DNA of 48,607 bases from Acidobacteriaceae bacterium (lineage in GTDB: Bacteria; Acidobacteriota; Terriglobia; Bryobacterales; Bryobacteraceae), in NCBI GenBank assembly GCA_020247055.1, contig JADCJL010000038.1, forward strand, positions 1-48,607. Reading direction: 5' to 3'. The position numbers were made by a program, and so were the translations under genes. The first letter of the stretch is position 1. Each line of letters opens with the position of its first letter. Shown here one piece after another: positions 28,001 through 37,673 of the stretch. The notes under the pieces were generated by a model. That model saw only the letters and a list, made by a program, of their open reading frames with translations. It made no database searches and was not told the DNA's origin.

Positions 28001-31000
28001 CCGGCTGCCGGTCATAGTTCGTGTTCACCAGATCGAAGGTCCATACATCACGGATATCGAAGTAGCTGCGGCCGGAGACTCGCACCACCGCCGGATCGCG
28101 TGTGGCGACCGTTACTTGCCGCAGATCGTCCTGCGCGAGGCGCAATCCCGCGAGGTCGAGTGCCGTGGCCATGCCTTGCGCGATCAGCACCGACGAAGCG
28201 GCGGGAGGTTGCGGATTGACCACCTCCACCGTCCACGGCTCACCGATCTCGGTTGCCTCTGGTATCGAGCCGAAGCCAACCTGCCACTGGCCAACCGGCA
28301 TCTGTGGGATCCAGAAATTGACGTTGGCGCCGAGGCTGTAGTAGACGGGCCCGGATCTCGCGCCGGGGGGCCACCGCAACAGGCCGGAGTCGAGACGTGT
28401 GAACAACGGGGAGCCGGGCGATACAGTTTGGTACGGCACGGTGTAGCCCGGGGAGTTGCTCACCGCGGCGCGAGCGAGCTGGACGGATAGAGAGAATCGT
28501 ACGGAATCGCCGGCCACGAAGCGGGGGTTGCCAGCCCAACCGGCGAATGCGACCCGAAGGGGCGCCAGCCGGATCGTCATCCGTTGGCGGTACGCGCCTC
28601 CTTCAATCAGCAAGGTGGCTTCGCCCTCTCCGGTGAGGGCGTCCACATAGAAGTCACGGCCAATTTGGACGCCCTCGAGAGATGCCTGCCGGGTCACGCC
28701 AAACTCCATCGCACTGAGCAGGACCCGACCGGGGTCTTCGGAGGTGATCCGGAAGGTTGTATCGGAAGGCCCGGAAATCCGGATCGTCGCTCGCAGGTTG
28801 TGTCCGATCAAGACCGGCGGCGCGACCAGGCGGGGCGGGCCGCCAATCTCCACCTGATAGAGCGAATCACCGGACGGCACGCTATCGAGGAGAGCCCGCA
28901 CTTGCGCCGACCCCGCACCGCGCAGCGAGACCGAGCCTTCGTAGCTCCCCGGGCTGAATCCGGGCCTTCTGGCCAACGGGAAGGCGGCGGCGACCTGGGG
29001 ATTGCTGCTTTCCCAACGAATCCGTTCGGCCAGACCTGGACGGAGCGACTGCGGCGTTAGCAACTTTGGATCGACCGGGTTGATCGCGACGCTCCGGGCT
29101 CCCACCGTCAACGATGTTTCCCGCTGGGGGAGTGCAGCGAGGTATTCGCCCGTGATCGTGTCGAGTCGCGACGCGGCGAGGCGGATGCGCACCAGCCGCT
29201 CCGGGTAGTCCCGGCCGCGAATGGACACGAGCGCCTCGCCGTCCTCCGCGAGGGCTTGCAGCCAGATAATCTGGCCTCGCCGGAGGTCGGCATCGACTAC
29301 GTTGACGGTGGCCGAACCGGTCACATCCTCAGCCGGCGAGACCAGCAGCTTTTCCGGGGAGAGACTTCGGACGGTGACGATTCCGTTGGCGCCGGGTTCG
29401 GTCGGGCCCACCAGGGGAAGTGTGGTTTGGAGGTTCCGGCCGACATAGAGATCCGGCGCCGAGATAGCGGCCCGGCGCATGCGCAGGACAAATCCCTCTT
29501 CGCCGCCCGGCTGTCCTTCCATCTCCTGCGTGACCTTGCCTTTTCCGTCCTCGCGGGGGAAATCCGTTGAGTCCGTGAGGCCCGCCAGCAGCGTACCACC
29601 GATGCTGCCATCGTTAACCGGTTCGAGATCCACGAAGAGGATTGCGTCGCGTCCGGCGCCGCCGGCGAAGCTGGCCCAAACGATCTCGCCCGTCGGATCG
29701 AACGCTGCCACAAAGCCGTCCGACGCGCCGCCGCCGTACTGCATCTGCTGGCCGGCCTTGACCGGGAAGCCTGGTGAGGTTGTCGTGCCGGCGGCGATCA
29801 CATCCCAGCCGGAGAGATAGCAGCCGGCCACCTGCGTGACTCCCGTCCCGGGATAGACGCGCGATCGAGGAACGGTGAGATCCGGCTGCGCCCGTGTGAG
29901 CCACAGGTCGCCGCCGGAGTCGCCCAGCAGGTAGATGTCCGGGCTCAAGGTCGGCACCGAAGCTGCTAACGAAGGTCCTGACAGCGTGGTCTGGATGTCG
30001 TAGGTGCAGATGGCGGAATAGCGATCGACGCCCGGGCCACCCGAGTAGGTTACCCGCGAGGGAGCGAGCAAGCGGCCATCGAGGGAGTCCCACTCCACCA
30101 CCAAGCCATCCTCTTCGCCGCCGAATCTCTCCTGCCAGGGACTGAGCGTGGCCAGATCCGGCGACCGCGTCGAGCCGGCGGCAATGAGCCGGCCTGGCCG
30201 TCTTTGCAGCACCCGCAAGGAATCGAAAGCGCTACCGCCGACGAGGGTCACCGTACGGTCGGGCCAAACGGCAACAAAGCCATCGCGATCACGTCCGGGC
30301 GCAACGCCGAGGTCCACGGAGTCGGTGTCACCCGCCAGGGTGAGGCCGCCGAAAGAGGTCATGGCCCAAATCCGGTCTGCCCCCGCACCACCGAAATAGG
30401 TGGCCTCGGGAATGAAGGGCCGCGTATTCACCAAGAAGCCATCCGTCTCACCGCCCGCGAAAGGCCGCGAGGCTTCCCCGAGAAAGCCCGGCGGGCGGGG
30501 TAGATCGCGTGAGTTCGTAAATCCCGCCAACACCCCTTCCGCCACCGATGTGAGGGTATCATCGCCGGAGCCACCCCAGTAAGTCGTGGTCACGCCGTGC
30601 GGGCCCCGAGTGCGCCAGAAGAGATCGGTATCGCGGCGCCGGCCCGCCGCCCCGAGGCCCATCGAACTGGTCATGCCGTAGACGGTGTTGCCGACGGCGG
30701 CCACAATTCGGTCGTGACCCTCGCCCGAATACTGGAAGGCGTAATCGATAACCGGGTCCACGCGGACCGGGCGATCCGGAAATCGCGGTGTAAGTTCGAG
30801 CCGCAGAACTTGACCCTCGACAACGAACCGGCTGGCTATGGGGAGTTCGTGGCCGTCGGACTGCTGAAAGGCTTTGGGCGGGCGTTGCCGCCATGGTCCG
30901 ATACGGATCGATCCATCCGGGTCTGCCTGCGGAACAGCTCCCTCCACGACCATGCGGACCGCACTGGCGTGGCCGGGAGAAGCCAGTAGCAGATCATACT

Positions 31001-31355
31001 CCAACTGGCGGCCTTGGCCGTAGAGGAGCAGATCGACACCCGGCGCAACGTGGCGTTTACGGAGAATGGAATAGCCGGGAACGGCGTGGCGCCAACCATC
31101 CGGGCGCGCTCCGAAGTAGAAGTTATGCGTATTTTGCGAGGGTGATTCGTGCTCCCACGGAGCACCACCCCAGCGTAGCCGAACTCCCTGCAAATCCAGA
31201 CCGTCAGAGGTGACCGAAGCCGGCGCGCCGTTCGCCGCCGCGTAAGCGATTTCGGCAGGCCACTGTCCTTGGTTAGGAACAAATTCCATTCCGCCGGCAG
31301 AGATAGACGAGATGGAAAGCAGGAAGAGGGTTAATGGACGCACTCTTTTGACCAT
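25050..31355 (-). CDS. Giant secreted SBBP-propeller/multi-repeat protein 2
   Basis: A 2101-residue paralogue of the downstream gene with the same order of parts: signal peptide (VRPLTLFLLSISSISAGG), the propeller-preceding domain (VPNQGQWPAEIAYAA, QLEYDLLLASPG, VRVDPVIDY), SBBP-like blades (YWGGSGDDTL, YFGGAGADRIW, SFAGGAGRDAI), then about 1400 residues of beta modules. At least five modules carry the DPxRLLLS/QAL pattern, e.g. SLSPEKLLVS with WLQALAEDG, SRDPARLLLS with YAQALAGQG, and SMNPSRLLLS with FLQALDDSD. A second alternating type starts near SLRPG followed by SSNP. The two proteins differ enough that the duplication is old. No transporter gene adjoins. The leader 31356-31578 holds only the dispersed repeat at its far edge. 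Confidence 0.9.
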   Translation of the reverse strand: MVKRVRPLTLFLLSISSISAGGMEFVPNQGQWPAEIAYAAANGAPASVTSDGLDLQGVRLRWGGAPWEHESPSQNTHNFYFGARPDGWRHAVPGYSILRKRHVAPGVDLLLYGQGRQLEYDLLLASPGHASAVRMVVEGAVPQADPDGSIRIGPWRQRPPKAFQQSDGHELPIASRFVVEGQVLRLELTPRFPDRPVRVDPVIDYAFQYSGEGHDRIVAAVGNTVYGMTSSMGLGAAGRRRDTDLFWRTRGPHGVTTTYWGGSGDDTLTSVAEGVLAGFTNSRDLPRPPGFLGEASRPFAGGETDGFLVNTRPFIPEATYFGGAGADRIWAMTSFGGLTLAGDTDSVDLGVAPGRDRDGFVAVWPDRTVTLVGGSAFDSLRVLQRRPGRLIAAGSTRSPDLATLSPWQERFGGEEDGLVVEWDSLDGRLLAPSRVTYSGGPGVDRYSAICTYDIQTTLSGPSLAASVPTLSPDIYLLGDSGGDLWLTRAQPDLTVPRSRVYPGTGVTQVAGCYLSGWDVIAAGTTTSPGFPVKAGQQMQYGGGASDGFVAAFDPTGEIVWASFAGGAGRDAILFVDLEPVNDGSIGGTLLAGLTDSTDFPREDGKGKVTQEMEGQPGGEEGFVLRMRRAAISAPDLYVGRNLQTTLPLVGPTEPGANGIVTVRSLSPEKLLVSPAEDVTGSATVNVVDADLRRGQIIWLQALAEDGEALVSIRGRDYPERLVRIRLAASRLDTITGEYLAALPQRETSLTVGARSVAINPVDPKLLTPQSLRPGLAERIRWESSNPQVAAAFPLARRPGFSPGSYEGSVSLRGAGSAQVRALLDSVPSGDSLYQVEIGGPPRLVAPPVLIGHNLRATIRISGPSDTTFRITSEDPGRVLLSAMEFGVTRQASLEGVQIGRDFYVDALTGEGEATLLIEGGAYRQRMTIRLAPLRVAFAGWAGNPRFVAGDSVRFSLSVQLARAAVSNSPGYTVPYQTVSPGSPLFTRLDSGLLRWPPGARSGPVYYSLGANVNFWIPQMPVGQWQVGFGSIPEATEIGEPWTVEVVNPQPPAASSVLIAQGMATALDLAGLRLAQDDLRQVTVATRDPAVVRVSGRSYFDIRDVWTFDLVNTNYDRQPVVLVATGAPGSTTTVDLRTPSGRNYSLSVTVGRLSAEPALDEAIVTPGQSSVDFRLFAIDPATNRRAYNQLLTTGLPPASASARVTSGPCSIAGPLRTTFFIVTQALDVPLDCREGEAVVTLTLGSPPAPVFSSSARVKATSRRPLPASYGQPFPSRLTLGKGLQREISYRLDAQTAVTFISTDPAKVRLGADPQSPGRERVTVRNGKVYIQALVSEGAVTVLAQPENTDPVPISVHLFPATFIVALPVPTDGANRILTRDVELPFQPGEAQSLIFAPAIFDPETQAVIRGELTLAGGTEPFLLRYSVESEGVVMATSSLPFLEEGRGAVWLPYRHLKPGTAEFAVLQPDGFVESPESRLRLRLVEQQLSVQSLRAVGRNLQIPVRLQSVTGRPFLLNGQITATSRDPARLLLSADPQQAGQASVTFDAANGFYAQALAGQGTVEIELRGTGFAEKTFSLELVESQLTGPLSRPGAVVTFRAGESLALVLALAPVRDGIFLEDWNSSTVRPGFSLPIEVLVSAPEVARIQTSATGFTANTNRFVFTVIGVSPGQAQVRFRLPDGVTPPPPFDVTVTAGTIDLSASPVGRGLQGQARLFSSSTAGRVRLESMNPSRLLLSLDQRRAGSAAVEVDVLRGNNPVLFLQALDDSDGPANVRLSGPLFETREVEIRVESPLLELFNSASEMVRLSSQGVARADFRLRNGTVSPASGPLPVRLESSDPRIFTVAPELSIPVGETQLSVPLTPVSTGRATLSLRAGGRSNAVPVEVTRGRFALSGENRVGAGTAINLSFELSFPAPAGGLLVRVTSADPDRATVGLAGGIGQTEILVPVPAGERGVSFRLDGRRVGAANLRLSAPGYEDLAQPVTVLAVAYRFVRPATTINAGSQDDVLIQALAVDPVTREANPLSLVSSLPPGASPLRLRVTSSTAGVVQIPDNIISSSPALLSFFLRALAPGRTRLTLIVPEPFSVWSEGGSLEVTVP

Positions 31356-31578
31356 GAGTCTAACAAAAGATTTAGAAGCGGATTTAGAAGCAGTAGTTAG
31401 TTTCGGGCCCCAGATATTCCCGGGTTTGGTTCCGGCGATCTCCCGGGCGGCTTGTTCTTGACAGGGTGCTTTGGGGCGCCGCTCTCTCGCTTTTCGAGGC
31501 GGAGGTTATGGTGCAGGACCATCGGGTGAGGGCCAAACGGCAGGGCCTGGCTTATCAACGCGGGAAGCTGGAGTAAGC

Positions 31579-31617
31579 CGGCGGGGGCTTTCAGCAACCC
31601 GCGGCGAGTAGCGAGGG
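31579..31617 (-). repeat. 39-bp dispersed repeat, copy 2 (forms the 3' end of the epimerase gene)
   Basis: The second copy of the 39-bp element at 19041-19079. Here it encodes the last residues of the epimerase (PSLLAAGC) and supplies its TGA stop, so the element has replaced or extended the native end of the gene. On the minus strand it reads CCCTCGCTACTCGCC and ends GAAAGCCCCCGCCG. Confidence 0.75.
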
Positions 31618-32544
31618 ATGGGCCGCGAGGTAGCGGACGGTGCGGCGGACGGCGGCTTCGGGGCCGGTTTGGGGCCGCCAGCCGAGGTTGTTTAGTTTGG
31701 AGCAGTCGAGTTGGTGGGTGGGGGAGATGGGAAGGGAGGCCGAAGACGAATGGTAGCGGACGGCGGGCTGGAGTTGGAGTTCGCTGATGGTCCAGGCGAT
31801 GGCGTCGGCGAGGGTGCAGAATTGGGGGGCGCCGACGTTGTAGAGTTCGACGGGAGCGGTGGCGTGTCCGAGGGCAAGGAGCATGGCATCGACGCAGTCG
31901 GCTACATCGAGGTAGCAGTGGCGGAGAGCGGGGTCGCCGGGGACGTCGAGGTGGCCGGGATGGTGGCGGAGCTGGCGGCAGAACTGGAACAGCTGGCCAT
32001 GAGACTGGCGCTCGCCGACCACGGTGGCGAGACGGAAGAGGAGAGCGCGGAGGCCGTAGGTATGGGCGTAGGCGGTGATGAAGGCTTCGGCGGCCAGTTT
32101 GGAGGCACCCAGGAGTGTGGTTTGGATGGGCAGCCCAGCGGTTTCCGGGGTAGGCGCCTGGGTGTTGGAACCGTAGAGGCTGGCGGTGCTGGCATAGACG
32201 AGGGTGGCGACGCCATGTCGGCGCATCGCTTCGAGGACGTTCCAGGTGACGATAACGTTCTGGTCGAGGTCGCGACGAGGAAACTCGGCGCTGTCGTGAA
32301 GGTTGGAGTGCGCGGCGAGATGGAAGACGGCGTCTACGCCCTGGCAGGCCTCGGAGACGGTGGTGAAGTCGAACAGATCGCCGAGGATCAGTTGAAAGCG
32401 GGGGGCGGCGGTAGCGTCAGCCAGGAACTCCCGCTTGCCGGTGATGAAGTTATCGATGCCGATTACTTCGTGGCCTTCCGCAAGCAAGCGGTCCACCGTA
32501 TGACTACCCAGAAACCCGGCGGCGCCGGTGACGAGAAGACGCAA
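31591..32544 (-). CDS. NAD-dependent epimerase/dehydratase (extended SDR) lacking the catalytic Tyr
   Basis: About 317 residues. I take the TTG at 32544, which starts the Rossmann strand directly (LRLLVTGAAGFLGSHTVDRL) and follows AAAGAG; the frame is open to a TTG at 32580. Present are GAAGFLGS, the acidic residue ending strand 2 (IGIDNFITG), GDLFD, FHLAAHSNL, the Ser-Thr stretch YASTASLYG, and RLATVVGE. The YxxxK motif reads LGASK, with Leu for the catalytic Tyr, while the Lys is kept. Other extended SDRs use this Tyr as the general base for sugar-nucleotide epimerisation or dehydration, so this protein may be inactive, binding-only, or use another base. The last residues lie inside a dispersed 39-bp repeat. 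Confidence 0.85.
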   Translation of the reverse strand: MRLLVTGAAGFLGSHTVDRLLAEGHEVIGIDNFITGKREFLADATAAPRFQLILGDLFDFTTVSEACQGVDAVFHLAAHSNLHDSAEFPRRDLDQNVIVTWNVLEAMRRHGVATLVYASTASLYGSNTQAPTPETAGLPIQTTLLGASKLAAEAFITAYAHTYGLRALLFRLATVVGERQSHGQLFQFCRQLRHHPGHLDVPGDPALRHCYLDVADCVDAMLLALGHATAPVELYNVGAPQFCTLADAIAWTISELQLQPAVRYHSSSASLPISPTHQLDCSKLNNLGWRPQTGPEAAVRRTVRYLAAHPSLLAAGC

Positions 32545-32628
32545 ACTGTAACTCTTTATTGAGGAACACGCGCACAACAAACTCGGTTCGGCCCGTGCGC
32601 TTCCGACTGAAGTCTATCACACGGCTTC

Positions 32629-35200
32629 CTACTCGTTGCGGAGGATTTCGAGAGGTTTCTGGCTTAGGATGCGGAAGCTGGCGAGCCAGCCGGCGGCGAG
32701 GGCGATGAGGGCGCTGGCGACGATGGCCGCGAGGTTGGGCCAGAGGGAGAAGACGAACCGGGCGTCGAGCAGGCGGGTAAGAAGCAGGCTCGAGAAGGCG
32801 CTGGCGAGCAGGCTGCCCATCAGGCCGGCGACCCCGCCAAGCAGCAGGAATTCAACGGTGAAGGTGTTGGCGATGCGGCGGCGGGTGGCGCCGAGGGTCT
32901 TGAGAATGACGACTTCGCGGACGCGGCGCAGCCGGGAGCCGGCTACGCTCGAGGCGAGGATGATGACGCCGGCCAGGATGGAGAAGGCCGAGATGGAGCG
33001 GACGACGAGGGCGACCTGGTCGACGACCTCCTGGACGCGGTCGAGCACGTCGGCCAGATTGAGCATGGTAATGGCGGGGAACTTTTGAAACGAGAGCTTC
33101 TGCAGCTGCGGGATCTGCGCGGGGGCGACGCGGGCGGCGCCGAAGTAGAGCATAGGTACCTGGCGCAGAGCATCCGGGCTGGTGATGAACTCGGCGTTCG
33201 CGCCGGGGCCAACGGCTTCGGTGCGGAAGATGGCGGCGACGCGCAGGGCGAGGCGGCGGCCGGCGCACTCCCATTCCATGACGGCGCCGGGCGCGAGGCC
33301 GAGCAGGCGGGCGCTTTCCTGGTTGACGGCGATTTCAGGCCGGTCTGGGGACGAGTTTTTCCACCAGGCGCCGGCGAGTACTTCGGTTTGCTTGGGGAGT
33401 TCCGCGCTCCAGGTGAGATTGCGGGCGCGGAGGAAGCGCTTGGCAGGGCCTTCGAGGGCGATCTGGTCGATGGGTTTGCCGTCGATGGCTTTGAGGCGGC
33501 CGCTGGCCGAAGCGGAGACGACGACTTCGCCCTGGACGCCGGGACCGTTTTCGAGGAAGGATTTGACGGCGGCGCGGTCGCTTTCGGTGATGTTGATGAG
33601 GAAGACGTTCGGCATGCCGGGCGGGGCGCTGGCGGCGATCTGGCCGAGGAGGCTGCTTTGCAGGAGGTAGACGGTGAGGGTGAACATGACACCCACGCCG
33701 AGGGCGACAAGAACGGCTTCGGCGTGGTTGCCGGGGCGGTAGAGGTTGGCGAGGCCGTGGCGGAGGGCGGAGGGCAGGCGGCGGCCCGGGGCGCGGAGCA
33801 GGAGGCGGAGACCGCGCAGGAGCGCCCAACTGAAGCCGGCGAGGGCGAACAGGGCGACGGTGAGGCCGCCGACGAACCAGGCGCTGATGCGGAACGAATC
33901 GCGCCAGTTGGCGTCGATCAGGACCGTGGCCATGGCGGTCATGCCGGCGAGGATGAGGAAGCCGGCCAGGAGCGAGGCGCGCCACTGCTTCCAGCGCTCA
34001 GCGGCGGGCGGGGCGTCACCGTCCATGTCGCGGCGGAGGATGACGATGGGACGGATCTGGCGGACGCCGAGCAGGGTGGGGAGGGTGAAGAGCAGGGTGG
34101 AGAGCAGGGCGAGGCCGAGGCCTTCGACGATGGAGAGCCACTGGAACTCGACCGTGGGCGAGACGGGGAAGAATTGGGCGATCAGCAGGGGGAACAGGAG
34201 TTGGACCCCGAAGCCGATGAGGAGGCCGAGGGCCCCGCCGGCGAGGGCAAGGACGAGGGTTTGGGAAAGATAGATGCGGAGGATGTGGGCCGAGCGGCCG
34301 CCGAGGGCTTTGAGGATGGCAATGGAATCGAGCTTGGTTTGCAGGTGGGCCTGCATGGCCATGGCGACACCGAGGGCGCCGACGACGAGGGCGATGAGCG
34401 AGACGAGGCTGAGGAAGGTGGTGGCGTTGTTGAGGCCGCGGGTGATGAGGGGGTGGGTTTCGCGGTAGTCGGCGAAGACGGCGTCGGGAAAGACGGTTTT
34501 GAGATCGTCGCGAACCTGCTGGATGATGGCGTCGGCCTGCGCGGAGGCGATGCGGAAGAGGTGGCGCTGACTGGCGCGGGAGCCGAGTTGGGTGAGGCCG
34601 GTGCGGTCGAGGTTTTCGCGCGACATCATGACGCGGGGGCCGACGTTGACCGAGCCGCTCATGCGGTCCGGCTCGTCGAGCAGGACGGCGCGGATGGTGA
34701 AGGTGGCCGAGCCGATGCGAACCGTAGAGCCGGGGGTGAGGCCGGTGCGGGTGAGCAGGTCGTCGGAGACCCCGACGCCGTCGCCGGCGAGGACGGCGGG
34801 CAGGGGGAGGCCGCTGGTGGTGGTGACCTGGCCATAGAAAGGGTATTTGGCGGGGTCGACGGCTTTGAGCGCGATGAGCTGGGGGACGGCGACGCCGTCG
34901 CCGGAGAGCATGGAGACGGTTTCGGTGATCCAGGTGCGTTCGAGGCCGCGGGACTCCCATTTGCGAAACGAAGCCAGCTGGGTTTCGGTGGGCTGTTCGA
35001 AGACGCGGATGGAGAGATCGGCGGCCATGAGGGTGCGGGCGTCCTTGAGCAGCATGGCGCGGAAGGAGCGGGAGAAGCCGCGGACGCCGGTGAGCGAGCC
35101 GGTGCCGATGGCGACGGCGAGGATGACGAACAGGAAGCGGGAGGCCGAGGAGCGGGATTCGCGCCAGGCAATTTTGAGCGCGGTGGAGTAGGAGAGGCCG

Positions 35201-35226
<26 letters not shown>
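32629..35226 (-). CDS. FtsX-like ABC transporter permease (YbbP type)
   Basis: An 865-residue inner-membrane permease. An N-terminal membrane helix (FLFVILAVAIGTGSLTGV) is followed by a large periplasmic domain (about 45-270), a first FtsX bundle (VSLIALVVGALGVAMAMQAH, YLSQTLVLALAGGALGLLIG, GLGLALLSTLLFTLPTLLGV), two linking helices and a fourth cluster, a second periplasmic domain (about 545-730), and a second FtsX bundle (ISAFSILAGVIILASSVAGS, FLLLGGVAGLMGSLLASAFS). Two FtsX modules in about 800-870 residues is the YbbP arrangement. The ATG at 35226 overlaps the ATPase gene by 26 bp, so the two are co-translated. Probably extracts or moves a lipid or lipoprotein-like substrate; the divergent tesA-like gene supports this. 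Confidence 0.92.
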
Positions 35227-35905
<679 letters not shown>

Positions 35906-35923
35906 GCCTTATTATGGCATTAG

Positions 35924-36607
35924 ATGCGAACGGTTCTGGTTATTGTGGCGTTGCTGCTGGCGGGTTGCGGGCAGCGGGTGGAGCCAGGGAAGGAAGCGGC
36001 GCCGGCGGCAGTGGCAGCGGCGCCGGTGAAGGAGCAGAAGCGGGACGACCGGCCGGCGATTGTGGCGTTTGGCGATAGTTTGAGCGCTGGTTATGGGTTA
36101 GAGGCCGGGGAGTCTTACCCGGACTTTCTGCAGAAGAAGCTGGATGAGCAGGGCTACCGCTACCGGGTGGTGAACCAGGGGGTGAGCGGCGATACGACCA
36201 GCGGAGGCGTGGAGCGGATGGCGCAGGCGCTGGCCGAGAAGCCGGAGATTGTGATTTTGGAGCTGGGCGGTAACGATGGGTTGCGGGGGCTGCCGGTAGC
36301 GCTGAGCCGGCAGAACCTGGACCGGATGATTACCGCGTTCAAAGAGGGCGGGGCGAAGGTGGTGCTGGCGGGGATTACGCTGCCGCCGAACTACGGGCCG
36401 GAGTATATCCGGGATTTCGAGCAGATGTATCCGGCGCTGGCGGCGAAGCACAAGGTGCCGCGGATCCGGTTTCTGCTGGACGGGGTGGCGACCGTGGGTG
36501 CGCTGATGCAGCAGGACGGGATTCACCCGACGGCGGCGGGGTGTAAGATCGTGGCAGACCGGAACGTGTTTCCGGTGCTGGCGCCGCTACTGCGGAAGAG
36601 GGGATAA
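35924..36607 (+). CDS. SGNH/GDSL arylesterase, TesA-like lipoprotein
   Basis: A 227-residue esterase. The N-terminus is a lipoprotein signal with lipobox LLAGC (Cys15), then an Ala/Pro/Lys linker to about 42. The SGNH blocks follow: nucleophile Ser52 in [11 protein letters not shown], Gly in [12 protein letters not shown], Asn in [10 protein letters not shown], and the Asp/His pair in DGIHPTAAG. It should hydrolyse acyl or aryl esters, lysophospholipids or acyl thioesters outside the cytoplasm. The divergent ATPase-permease pair gives the same gene set as E. coli tesA-ybbA-ybbP, which argues for a shared pathway. In E. coli the enzyme is a soluble periplasmic protein; here it is lipid-anchored. 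The stop is followed after 2 bp by the YbjQ start. Confidence 0.92.
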   Translation: MRTVLVIVALLLAGCGQRVEPGKEAAPAAVAAAPVKEQKRDDRPAIVAFGDSLSAGYGLEAGESYPDFLQKKLDEQGYRYRVVNQGVSGDTTSGGVERMAQALAEKPEIVILELGGNDGLRGLPVALSRQNLDRMITAFKEGGAKVVLAGITLPPNYGPEYIRDFEQMYPALAAKHKVPRIRFLLDGVATVGALMQQDGIHPTAAGCKIVADRNVFPVLAPLLRKRG

Positions 36608-36609
36608 GC

Positions 36610-36933
36610 ATGTTACTGACGACAACGTCGACGCTTGAAGGGCAACAGATCCGGTATCTGGGGATTGTTTCGGGCGAGGCCATTCTGGGCGCGAATGTGT
36701 TCCGGGATTTTTTCGCGAAGATTACGGACATTGTGGGGGGACGGAGCGGCTCCTACGAGGCGGAGCTGCGGAAGGCGAAGACGATTGCCATGAAGGAGAT
36801 GGAGGAGCAGGCGCGGCAGATGGGGGCCAACGCCGTGATCGGGATTGACCTGGACTACGAGACGATTCCGGTGGGTTCGGGCGGGACGATGTTGATGGTG
36901 TCGGTGTCGGGTACGGCGGTGGTGGCGAGTTAG
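36610..36933 (+). CDS. YbjQ family (UPF0145/DUF74) protein
   Basis: A 107-residue cytosolic protein with the complete YbjQ fold signature: [19 protein letters not shown] at the start, [20 protein letters not shown] in the middle, and [16 protein letters not shown] near the end. Length is normal. The family forms pentamers of unclear function, sometimes labelled heavy-metal-binding without strong proof. The ATG lies 2 bp after the esterase stop, so they are translated from the same message. Confidence 0.92.
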   Translation: MLLTTTSTLEGQQIRYLGIVSGEAILGANVFRDFFAKITDIVGGRSGSYEAELRKAKTIAMKEMEEQARQMGANAVIGIDLDYETIPVGSGGTMLMVSVSGTAVVAS

Positions 36934-36974
36934 CGGAAACTTGACGGGCCGTTGGCGGCATCTACGGAAGTGGG

Positions 36975-37673
36975 ATGTTGCGGAAGATGATGTTTTTCGC
37001 GGTGGTGTGGGCGGGCGGGATGTACGCCGCGCCGGAGGGTGCGGGACCGTTGCCGCCCGGCAGCACGCTGATTTTGGGATTCACCGGGGGGCTGGACCGC
37101 GCCGACGATCCGGAGCGGGGCGTGCGGCGCCTGGCGCTGGCGATGCGGGCAATGGGGCTGCCGGGGGTGTATGCCGAGACGTTCGAGCACTACCGGCACC
37201 GGGAGGCGCGGCGGCGGGTGGTGGCGGCGTTGGACGCTAACGGCAACCGGCGCGTGGACGGGGAGGAGCGGGGGCGGGTGAAGATTATCCTCTACGGGCA
37301 GAGCCTGGGCGGGGGTGAGGTGGTGCGGCTGGCCCGGGAGTTGGGCAAGAACGGGGTGGCGGTGGAGCTGACGGTGCAGGTGGATAGCGTTTCGCTGGGC
37401 CGGGACGGGCGGATTCCGCCGAATGTCCGGCGGGCGGTGAATTTTTACCAGAAAGAGCGGCTGACTTTTCGCGGTGAGGATTATATTCAGGCCGAGGATG
37501 GGCAGCGGACAGAGATTTTGGGAAACTTCCGGTTTCGGTATCCGTTGTTGGGGTTGAATCCGGCGCCCGAGCTGAGTTGGCGGCGGGTGTTGGGCGGGGG
37601 GCACGCACGGATGGAGGCGGATCCGCTACTCTGGGCACAGATTCAAGCGTTGATTGTGGAGTCGATACGATGA
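36975..37673 (+). CDS. Secreted alpha/beta-hydrolase-like protein with an EF-hand-like loop
   Basis: A 232-residue protein with a short signal peptide (MFFAVVWAGGMYA). The core looks like a lipase-type alpha/beta hydrolase: ILGFTGGLDRADDP as the first strand and oxyanion region, the nucleophile elbow ILYGQSLGGG with Ser110, and a late His in LGGGHARMEADP. Just before the elbow, residues 87-98 (DANGNRRVDGEE) match the calcium loop of EF-hand or dockerin motifs, with ligands Asp87, Asn89, Asn91 and Glu98. I do not recognise a named family. The start has GGAAG 4-8 nt upstream. Its stop overlaps the next gene by 4 bp (ATGA), pairing it with the LssY_C fusion hydrolase. Confidence 0.75.
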   Translation: MLRKMMFFAVVWAGGMYAAPEGAGPLPPGSTLILGFTGGLDRADDPERGVRRLALAMRAMGLPGVYAETFEHYRHREARRRVVAALDANGNRRVDGEERGRVKIILYGQSLGGGEVVRLARELGKNGVAVELTVQVDSVSLGRDGRIPPNVRRAVNFYQKERLTFRGEDYIQAEDGQRTEILGNFRFRYPLLGLNPAPELSWRRVLGGGHARMEADPLLWAQIQALIVESIR

